From NCBI GenBank assembly GCA_903813345.2, contig CAIIXF020000004.1:8079525-8143524 (forward strand): a stretch of DNA of 64,000 bases. The letters are read 5' to 3'. Positions 55,391 through 64,000 of this stretch are shown in pieces. The notes beneath the pieces were generated by a model. It did no database searches and was not told where the DNA came from. It saw only the letters and a program-made list of their open reading frames with translations. Numbering within the stretch: position 1 is the stretch's first letter; each line of letters opens with the position of its first letter. The translations under genes were made by a program, and so were the position numbers. Origin of the DNA: Owenia fusiformis. Taxonomy: Eukaryota; Annelida; Polychaeta; Sabellida; Oweniidae.

Positions 55391-58300
55391 TTAAGAGTCA
55401 GGATCTAGTTTTTCATTTATCTCATTCCCAGAATCTTCCGTGAGTTGTAGCAGCTCAGAAATGTTTTCTCCTTTCGCCTGTCTTTTAACTTTCTCTAACT
55501 TTTTCTTTAATATCTCCACCTCCCTTTTCAAAATAGTTTTTTCTGTATGAGGCTTGGAAGCCTTTTTGACAAGGTCAATATGGCTGAGTTTCTGATTGTT
55601 GGTAAATTTGGAAGGAGTATAAGGTTTGTTTTCCTCCCTCCATTTTCTTTTTCGTAAAGTGCTTCTATACATTTGGCACCAGCGACATCGTAACGCCCGA
55701 CTTCCGAGTGTATTCCTAATAAGAAGATCACATTTTTTTGAGCGGATGCAGTTTGTATGAAATCCAGTCTCAAGATAAGCAATGTATTCCTGGTTATCCC
55801 TATCTGTGCTTTCACCTAATCCTACTCTAGGTGGTATATGTTTGGTAAACTCAGTTTCTGGATTTCCGCAACAAACATTTAATTGAGATAGTTCCAGTAA
55901 AACTTTGAAAATAGCTTCTTTTGTCGAGGTATATCGAGGAAAATGTTCCCAAATATTATGATTTGATTGAATCTCCTGACCATGAACTCGTATCTTTACT
56001 AAATAATCAGGAGAAACCATCACAGAAATCTTGCCGATTACTGGTTCCCCTTCATAATGTTCGATAAATTTAATCATTGCTGACTTACGCATAACTTCAT
56101 ACTGTCCTGGACAAGAGTCCATTTGTATTGCATCACGCAATTCACGATACTCTGTAGGGAATTCTGGTCCATATTCCTGCAATGGCACATCTTCCACATT
56201 GCAATCCTCAACAGGGAATGCTGGATCGTATGGCTCAGATGACACCTCTACAACTTTACAAAAGTCTGGAGTGAATTCTGGGCCATGAAGCTGCGATGGC
56301 ACATTTTCCCCTTTAGAATTGTCTGGAGAGAATTCGGGGACATATTGCTGCAATTGCACATCTTCCAAATTACAATGCTCAGAAGGGAATTCTGGTCCAT
56401 ATGGCTGCGATCGCACATCTTCCACATTATAATCCTCAGAAGGGAAATCAGCTGGACCATATGGTTGGGATGACACATCTTCCACTTTACAATAGTCTGG
56501 AGGGAATTCTGGATCATATGGCTGTGATCGCACATCTTCCACTTTACAATAGTCTGGAGGGAATTCTGGATCATATGGCTGTGATCGCCCATCTTCTACT
56601 TTACAATAGTCTGGAGGGAATTCTGGGACGTATAGCTGCGATTGCACATCTCCTACTTTAGAATAGTCTGGAGGGAATTCGGAACCACATGGCTGTGATC
56701 GCACATCTTCTACTTTACAATAGTCTGGAGGGAATTCTGGATCATATGGCTGCGATTGCAAATCTTCCACTTCACAATACTCCGTAGCAAATTCTGGACC
56801 ATAAGGCTGCGATGCCCCAGCTTCAACTTTACTAAAATCAAAAATTGAAAATCACTTGTATCTTTATGTTCAGAATCAGAACTCATCTAATGTGACACCT
56901 TTAATTATACACATTCCTCTTTTCCTCCCATATTTTAGATTTTGGCAGTCATTTTCAATTTTCTGTGTGAAGTACCATAGAATGACCATGCATTTATCAT
57001 TAAACGTGACCCATTGTTATGAATATCACACTATGAATAGCAAAATGAACACTGTGTTATTTATCAAATTCAAAAACCAAATCAGGTACTCGGCAATCTA
57101 CTTTTGTATCTGTAAAAATTTAAAGTTTTACGGGTAAGTAATTTTCCTGGAATTCTAAAGACAGGATTTTCTTGGTGTCACCTACACATCAGCCCGCCCA
57201 ATAACACTCAATACAGCAATGTAGCCATACGTTTACTGTTAATATCAATGAAAATAAAAAGTTTTTGGTACCTACATTATATATTCAGTATCTGGAGCAC
57301 AATAGCTGTGGTCGTCTATCACCCAAGAGCTGGAACCATAACTGAAACAAAAAGCTATTATATATTCAAATAATGATATATACCCCGAGTACAGAGGCTA
57401 GTTCTACTAAGTTACCTCTGAATACAGTTTAACAATTAAGTGTGCTCTGCCTGATGTACTGTGCTGGTGTTTTTCGCAACCTGGGACATAAATTAATTCA
57501 AACCAATATACACTGACATTTTATCAACCAATCAGTGAGCAGAAAGAAACATGAAAAGAAATTACGAACAGCATGAATGAATGAATCTCTGCGCTAAAGT
57601 CTGATGTGAAAAAGTCAGTCCACCCTCGTGGGATCGAACCCACGACCCCTCGCTGTCAAAAGATAAGATTGGGTTTAACACCACAAGATATCCGGAGGAA
57701 GGAGCACATTTAGCCTTGCCCGTTGTGTTTCGGCAATGGACTATTATGTATTACAGTCTCTTTGGATGCACACTTAATTTTAGTAGTGCCACTGCTGTAA
57801 AAGTGTTTTATCCTAATAAATAATTAAAATCAAAAATCAAATAAATATGTTTCAAATAATGTTCAATATTGGTAAATACTTGTGTTATCAATGACCAGAG
57901 GAACTGACCAGAGTTCAGAGGAGTGTAGACGAATCTATATTTTAAGAAGCTACACATACATGTAAGTCAAACAAATGCGATGGGTAAATGATAATAAAAA
58001 GCATGGATTACATTCTCCATCCTAAGTTGGAATTCTTGGATAATATTAGATACTACATTAAAAATAGAGAAGTATAGATGACATTATAGAAAGAGTCTAA
58101 TACAAAGTAGTGTGAAACTTACTTTGTTGTATAATAATTATTTTCTTCAAAGCTTGAAGGCTCATCCTTGATGTTGTCATTTTTGATCATGTCATCTTTG
58201 GTAATATCATCTTTGGTGTCATCATTGGTGTTATCATATATGGTGTCATCATTGGTGATGTCATATTTGGTATCATCATTGGTGGTGGCATATTCGTTGG

Positions 58301-61300
58301 TGTCACATTCATCCAATAAATTGATACCAGGTGTCATAACATAACTGAAATGAAAGGTCATACAGCATACAGTTTTACATGTTATGTTTAGTTCTTAATA
58401 GTTGTCCTGAATATTGAATATTGGCAGAAATGTGTTGGAACTATTTTTTAAATATGTTGACAGTGAAAAGAACAGGTCCATTTAACAGACTATTGGTCCA
58501 CTTAGACTTTTTCTGAAAAACTCATTCTTCCATTTACTTTTAAAACCGATTGCAAGTTGTAGATAAACCTTTCTTCTTGAGATGTGCAATTTCAAAAAGT
58601 GGCATAAGTTCTCTGTTTCTTTGAAAAATTGGCAGTAAGAACCCCTATCACAAGGCTGTCTGAATATGGGTACACATTATGTTTACCATCAAAATAATAT
58701 CAAAACTTATCATTATATAGAATTTAATATGTGGAACATATGGCACACAAGTATTCGGAGAAGAAAATTCACAAGATCAAGCGATGTATGTAGTTTACCT
58801 ATGGAAATCTAGAAAACATTGTTATTTTTCGTTCACTTTGTTATCAAGTTTTAGCATGGTGCTCATTCCCTTTCATTGAAAAATTAACCGTCAGCCCACA
58901 CTCCCACAAAAAATATATTGAAACTGTATAATGCAGAGACTGTAAAGTAACTTCTCTGCAAATATCATTTTTGTGGGAGTTTGGGCTCACCACTAAAACT
59001 TAACTTTTGTGATGAAAATAAGCCTGACTGGTTTATGTTTTCAATATGGCTGCTAACCTGGGCATACATGTACACTACATAACTGCATGTACAGATTAGG
59101 CCATCCAAAATTAATTATATGTTGGCATTCTGATGAAGAGCCTTATATTAAAAACTACAAAACCTTCATTTATTTGAAGGGTTTTATATATTATTTAAGA
59201 GTGAAAATGCAATAACACATTGTGCCAAAGCAAGTAACACACCTCTTGAGTTCAGATGACCTTGTTAATGAAGTTTATATACATACAAGTTTTTAATCAA
59301 TCTTGGAACTCATTTCGCTACAATATAATTCAAGATCACAATTCTCTTTGTCATTTATATACATTACAAGTAGAGAGTACATGGGGACATTTTGTTTTTT
59401 CTGAAAACCTAGAATTTAGTGACATTATTAAAAGAAAATATTTGAATGGCCTAAGTGTTTTTCTAAATAGGGAATAAGTAGAAATTATTTTAGGCAATCC
59501 TTTGAGTGTCATGCCATTCATACATGATGCTGCCTTATATTTTATGATATATATTGAGAAAGGATTTCTCTGAATTATTTGTGTTTCAAATATGGGAACT
59601 GCAAATTGGCAAATAACTTTAAAAGTAAGTGTACATTCAAACATTTTAATTTCAAATGCCAAATAAAATTCCAAATGCCAATGGGCATTTAGTAAAAGTG
59701 ACTCTATAACTATTTAGAATATGGCAAACATGTTTAGAAAACTGGCAAGAAGCAATTGAAAAAAGAAAATCCATTCTTTTTGAAGTGCCCTTGTGTGCAT
59801 TTAATTTCAGTCATTTTATCCTAATTGCCCATGGGCATTTAAAATAATAATCACATCCCAACTCTTAAAACATACTTAGGATACTGTTAGGGTCTCAAAA
59901 GGCAACAAGAACATTCATTTTTGAAACAAGAAAATTTAGTCCCCCTAAAAATGCCCATATTGGTATTTATTCTCAAGATTTTCAGGTAATTGCCCGTGAT
60001 AATTTATTTAAAATTTTTTTTATTTCTATTCACATGTCTTTTTATCAGTCACAATCAAGATAAAGCCAATTGCTCTCATTTCTTGAATTAGAAACAGTCA
60101 AATTTTGACAAAAATAGCAACTCTCAAAGTTGACCTTTAAACAACCCTAGTGTCAAGGTCAAATGTCAAAACTCTCAGAAATCACATTTTAAGTAATGAG
60201 CCATACTTCCTCTTCAACTCCATGTCAATATATACTTGTTTTGTAGGGGGGCTAAAAGAGGGGTTTACCGCCACCTGTCCTTTGAAGTCTGTCTTAACAG
60301 TACTTGTTAAGGTATTGGAAGTTATTAGAACTAGTTACAGAATTTGTTACAGATGCTTTAAGAATTTGTTACAGCCACTGAATGCCAACCACCGATTTTT
60401 ATGGTTTTTCAATGGAAATTTTAGGGAGCACATTCCATATTTCAAAAAAATTTATTCAAATTGTATGAATTGAAGAGGATTGTGTTTTATCAATACATAG
60501 TAGGATATGTCAGCTTTCCAACAAGATATAACAATTGTTAGTGGGAAATGTATATCAAAAGAACTAAGATGCGAAAGTTTGGATCTGGCATCCCTTACTC
60601 ATCGAGCGATCATTCCATATTTTAAAAAATTATGATGGTTTTGGGATCCAATATCTTCAAATTGAATCAATTGAATAAGATTGTGTTTCTTTAAATACAC
60701 AGAAGAATATGTCAGCTTTCCAACAAGATATAACACTTGTTAGTGGGAAATGTATATCCAAAGAACTAAGATGCGTTATTTGGATCCTGCACACCTTACG
60801 CACTGACCAATCATTCCATATTTTAAAATATCATGATGGTTTTGGGACCCAATATCTTCAAATTGAATCAATTAAATAAGATTGTGTTTATTGCAAAACA
60901 CAGTAGAATATGTCAGCTTTCCAACAAGATATAACACTTGTTATTGGGAAATGTATATCCAAAGAACTAAAATGCGAAAGTTTGGATCTGGCACCCCTTA
61001 CTCATCGAGTGATCATTCCATATTTTAAAATATTATGATGGTTTTGGGACCCAATATCTTCAAATTGAATCAATTGAATAAGATTGTGTTTCTTTCAATA
61101 CACAGAAAAATATGTCAGCTTTCCAACAAGATATAACACTTGTTAGTGTGAAATATATATCCAAAGAACCAAGCAAGAGATTTAGGTCCTGGTACACACT
61201 CCATCACGCCAGAAAAATTATTTATTGGGAGATTTTGAGGTAATATTTCCAGCACATTTAGTAGGTTTTTAATGAAATAAACGGGCAATTATCAGGGTTA

Positions 61301-62435
61301 CGTTATTCTCAATTTCATTATTAGCCGCAAACTTTACGGTTTCTGCTGGAATTGTCCTGAAATTCTCCTGTGCCAAGAGAAATTATTTTCAGAATTTTTT
61401 GTAAACAATGCGGGAAAGTATAGGGGCCTTACTACTCACCTAAGTTCTTACTGCCAACAAAACATCTGGTAGCAAGCCTGGAAGTCATGGGATTAAGTGT
61501 CCTATGTTCGAATAATCGAGTAAATTGAATATTAAAGCATAAACTTTACAATTTTCAGAAACACTTCTGCGCCATTTTGAGTAGTTGCGTAATATCTTGC
61601 TAACAACGTTTTTAAAACAGAAGCTTGTGAGTATTTTTATATGGGGCCTATAGGGAGTTGTATATCCTTTCTTCATTGATTTGAAGTAAGTTGAAAATAT
61701 ACATTTTTGACCTTTGATGTCTATTTATTTGTTGCCATGGTAACAGATATTGTCAAAAATGTGTTGGAACTCATAACATGTTTAAACATGTTGACAGTGA
61801 AAATTTGAAGTCTGTCTGAACAGTACTTGTTAAGGTATTGGAAGTTGTAAGAAGTCAGACACCATAAAAATTATTGTGCTTCAAGGGGAAAGACAAGACA
61901 ATATTCAGTCTGAACAATAGGAAGTCCTGATAGGTCTGTTGCTAGCAGAATCTTAGTTCTAACTGTTAGAAATATGTGTCAAATTGACCAAATTATGTAT
62001 ATAAATGTATGTGAAATATTCAATAACTAATTTTACCTTGCAGAGTTCAGCTTTTCATTATCCTTTGTATGTTGTCTATCAGGTAAGTAGGCCTTTTTGT
62101 CAGCGATTTCATCGTCTGAGCTGTCTATGAGGTCCCTAGAATACATACATATTTATTTTAATGATATGAAATATGTATGTCTACTTATACATCATTGTAA
62201 CCATCTTAGAAGAGCAATGTCATACATGTTCAGAAGCTTTGTCTTGTCCTTACAAGTTTGTTAAACTGTACTTATAGACTGTGAGGCCTCATCATGAATA
62301 AAAACGTGGAACAATGTATTACCTTTGACTAAGTCCAGCATCTTGATTTTTTTTCTTCAGCTTATAGCTTGTCTGACCTTGCTTCCGCAATGTTAGGGGT
62401 CTCTTCTTCCTTTTCTTGGGTTTCTTCATATCCAT
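55391..62435 (-). CDS. Uncharacterised repeat protein with Cys-rich C-terminal domain, five coding exons, model 646 aa
   Basis: Exons: 62435-62323 (coding part; the exon opens at 62445), 62135-62037, 58344-58123, 57341-57276, 56831-55391 (TAA 55393-55391). Every junction is phase 2 and all are GT-AG; total 1941 nt. The first in-frame ATG is at 62435, but the frame stays open to the acceptor at 62445, so an upstream coding exon is possible. Residues 1-12 carry a basic nuclear-localisation-like run (KKPKKRKKRP). Exon 3 has Asp-rich nine-residue repeats (TNDDTKYDI-type). Residues about 168-400 are twelve 19-residue repeats of EDVRSQPYDPEFPPDYCKV type, acidic and aromatic. The C-terminal part has a Cys-rich segment (VCCGNP, NCIRSKKC, RCRWCQMYRSTLRKRK) and a basic coiled coil (LKREVEILKKKLEKVKR). 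The RCxxCxxYRxxLR pattern recalls uncharacterised, often transposon-associated invertebrate proteins (memory only). Function unknown; a nuclear, possibly nucleic-acid-binding role is inference. Confidence 0.78.
56150..56831 (-). repeat. 57-bp coding minisatellite, 12 units
   Basis: In-frame tandem array inside the last exon of the 55-62 kb gene. Each unit encodes 19 residues, consensus EDVRSQPYDPEFPPDYCKV. Five units in the middle are nearly identical in DNA; those at both ends have drifted. One unit gains a codon (GPAD). The unit length being a multiple of three preserves the frame. The antisense strand shows open frames that are only shadows. Confidence 0.93.
57600..57720 (-). mobile_element. 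tRNA-derived SINE-like remnant
   Basis: On the minus strand, GTCGTGGGTTCGATCCCACG contains a pol III B-box (GGTTCGATCC at 57640-57631) inside a T-arm-like stem. No convincing D-arm/A-box or acceptor stem was found, so it is not a functional tRNA gene. Lies in the intron between exons 3 and 4 of the 55-62 kb gene. Confidence 0.5.
60425..61190. repeat. ~200-bp tandem repeat, about 4 units
   Basis: Units begin CATTCCATATTTTAAAA near 60431 (short, about 180 bp), 60611, 60812 and 61013. They contain CAATATCTTCAAATTGAATC, TATGTCAGCTTTCCAACAAG and GGGAAATGTATATCCAAAGA. In the intron between exons 2 and 3 of the 55-62 kb gene. Confidence 0.92.
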
Positions 62436-62445
62436 AACTTTAACT

Positions 62446-64000
62446 CTGAAAAATATGAATCAAAATATTAATGTTGTTTTGAAAAAACAAAAATTAAATG
62501 CCCCATGTATCAAGCTGTCATTCATAATGGTGCGTAAATCATGTGTAAAAATGTTTTGACAACTGACGAACATGGATGATTTAATACACGATGTAAGAAA
62601 TGAGATCATTGTCAACATTTGTGTAAATAGGGTATTTAACTGTTCATTTTTAAGCATCAATTGCTCTCATTAATTATGCAATATTGTATGCTCCATAATA
62701 ATTTGGCGTACTTTTTTTGCCAATTGCTCTCATTTATTATGCAATATTGTATGCTCCCTAATAATTTGGCGTACTTTTTTCCCACCTTTTTACTTTTCAA
62801 CCAATCAGATTTGTTGATTGGATAAACACATAATGGAGGAAGACTTGGTGAGAAATTATCCCATATTTTGTAATATTTCTAATTGATATAATAACCCTAG
62901 AGATTAATTACATTCATATTCATAAAGTAGATATTACAAGGTTCATGTACATATAAATTATTTGATGTTTCGATAGAAATATGAACTTGAAATTGTAATC
63001 TTAGAAACTTGTCAACTTAGTGAACAAAATCTATATTTTGTAAACAGACATTTACATTTTGGGTATTACTTTATTCAAGGCAACAATGTTATAGCAGATA
63101 CATATCAATCAACCATCCAATCAACCACAGCTGTATACAGTTAGCCCATAGGGTAAGCATATATATTTTAGAGAATATGCATTTCACTTTGAATATTGCA
63201 TTTATATTGCATTTCTCATTTTCTCATATAAGATAGCGTAATTGCTTCTATATTAGAGATAGTTGTATTCACAGGATACATTTGGTCATTTATGTAATAA
63301 TGGTATATATTTCAGGCCCGTAGCCAGGATTTGCCAAGGGGGGGTTCAATTTTCAAAAATTTCCAGGGGGGGTTCACATTTGACAATTTTGGCCCAAATT
63401 AGGCTAAAATCACTAGACAAGTGCTCAAAATGGTCAAAAACTGCATGATTTTGAAAGAATTTTTGGCCAGGGGGGGGTTCGCCCGAACCCTGCGAACCCC
63501 CCTGGCTACGGGCCTGTATTTTTAGCTTACTCTACATAATGTAGATGGTCATTGAAATGCACATTGTTGTTTGAAATGCGGATATGCACAATGTTCAATG
63601 CCAAATATCTAAGCTATTTATGACCACTTTTATGTAACTGTGTGTTGATTCAGGGATGATATGTCATGTATTCTATTTCTGCATTGGTAATTTTATCCAT
63701 ACCCAAAATGTTGTAATTTGTACTTTTACAGGCTGTCTGTCTGTGTCTATGTCTGGCTGATTACAATAAACCATTTTAAATCTAAGATGATCTTATGTGA
63801 CGCATATCGCATATCATACTAGCCACTTAAAGCCACCACTACATTTGTTAGGACTGAACTGTAAAGGGGTACTGTAAATAGCATTTCAATCGTTTCAATC
63901 AGTTCAATCGATGCGTTTTGAAAATGAAATTTCTGTTTCGCTGCTTGCGCCTGTTTCGCCGTTTCAAGCATTTCAATCAATTCGCCTAATGAACTTTCAC
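62446..64000. other. Upstream flank of the 55-62 kb gene, repeats only
   Basis: A 62-bp sequence is duplicated in tandem at about 62657-62780 (CAATTGCTCTCATT...GCAATATTGTATGCTCC...AATTTGGCGTACTT). A MITE occupies 63313-63517. Short degenerate TTTCAATC motifs lie at 63880-63990. No exon was recognised; a 5' exon of the neighbouring gene could lie here or beyond the window. Confidence 0.6.
63313..63517. mobile_element. MITE with CAGGCCCGTAGCCAGG termini, intact copy
   Basis: Left end CAGGCCCGTAGCCAGGATTT, right end CCCCTGGCTACGGGCCTG, with G-runs next to the ends and the internal ACAAGTGCTCAAAATGGTCA. About 205 bp, non-coding. Diverged relatives at 31000-31140 and about 18890-19030. Confidence 0.88.

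Noticed and set aside
56248-56661. Repeat-containing open frames in other frames of the 55-57 kb exon
   Set aside because: By-products of the 57-bp coding minisatellite read out of frame or antisense.
57600-57720. tRNA gene on the minus strand
   Set aside because: A B-box and T-arm are present, but no A-box, anticodon arm or acceptor stem could be built; kept only as a SINE-like remnant.

Overview
The window looks like nuclear DNA from an AT-rich, repeat-rich invertebrate animal. Small exons are separated by long introns, splice sites are metazoan-like, and short inverted-repeat transposons and minisatellites are dense. The gene families (a NCK-type SH2 adaptor, a metazoan universal-stress-protein gene, TNF-superfamily ligands) and a repeat tail rich in GGACGGAC/GACTGAC motifs suggest a marine invertebrate, possibly a mollusc or other lophotrochozoan. 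That taxonomic guess is inference only. No prokaryotic operons, CRISPR arrays or rRNA genes were seen. Exon models below were built by hand from splice consensus, reading-frame phase and domain similarity recalled from memory; no search was run.

Layout. (1) 1-976, plus strand: a minisatellite, a three-copy decoy array, then the last coding exon of a NCK1/NCK2-like adaptor (half of its SH2 domain). (2) 977-10582: intergenic, full of MITEs and foldback elements. (3) 10583-24746, plus strand: a complete four-exon universal stress protein (157 aa) with a 12.2-kb first intron. (4) 27088-36616, minus strand: an eight-exon TNF-superfamily ligand (model 439 aa), here called TNF-A. (5) 39110-49407, minus strand: a second, six-exon TNF-superfamily ligand (model 353 aa), TNF-B, in tandem head-to-tail orientation with TNF-A and with the same domain order and matching early intron phases. 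(6) 49408-55390: intergenic repeats. (7) 55391-62435, minus strand: a five-coding-exon gene for an unfamiliar, probably nuclear 646-aa protein carrying a 19-residue repeat encoded by a 57-bp coding minisatellite. (8) 62446-64000: repeats and a MITE.

The TNF pair is the functional centre. Both encode type II membrane proteins with a short cytoplasmic tail, one transmembrane helix, a stalk with a Lys/Arg-rich stretch and a C-terminal TNF homology domain, so both are probably signalling ligands. Nothing in the sequence ties the other genes to them.

The most unusual signal is seen twice, in unrelated genes. Immediately upstream of a real exon, a segment containing the 3' splice site plus the first bases of that exon has been tandemly duplicated: 3 extra copies before the NCK exon and 8 before the exon opening the TNF-B homology domain. 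The copies mostly keep polypyrimidine tract and AG, but run into an in-frame stop shortly after the shared exon bases. They could act as decoy or poison acceptors.
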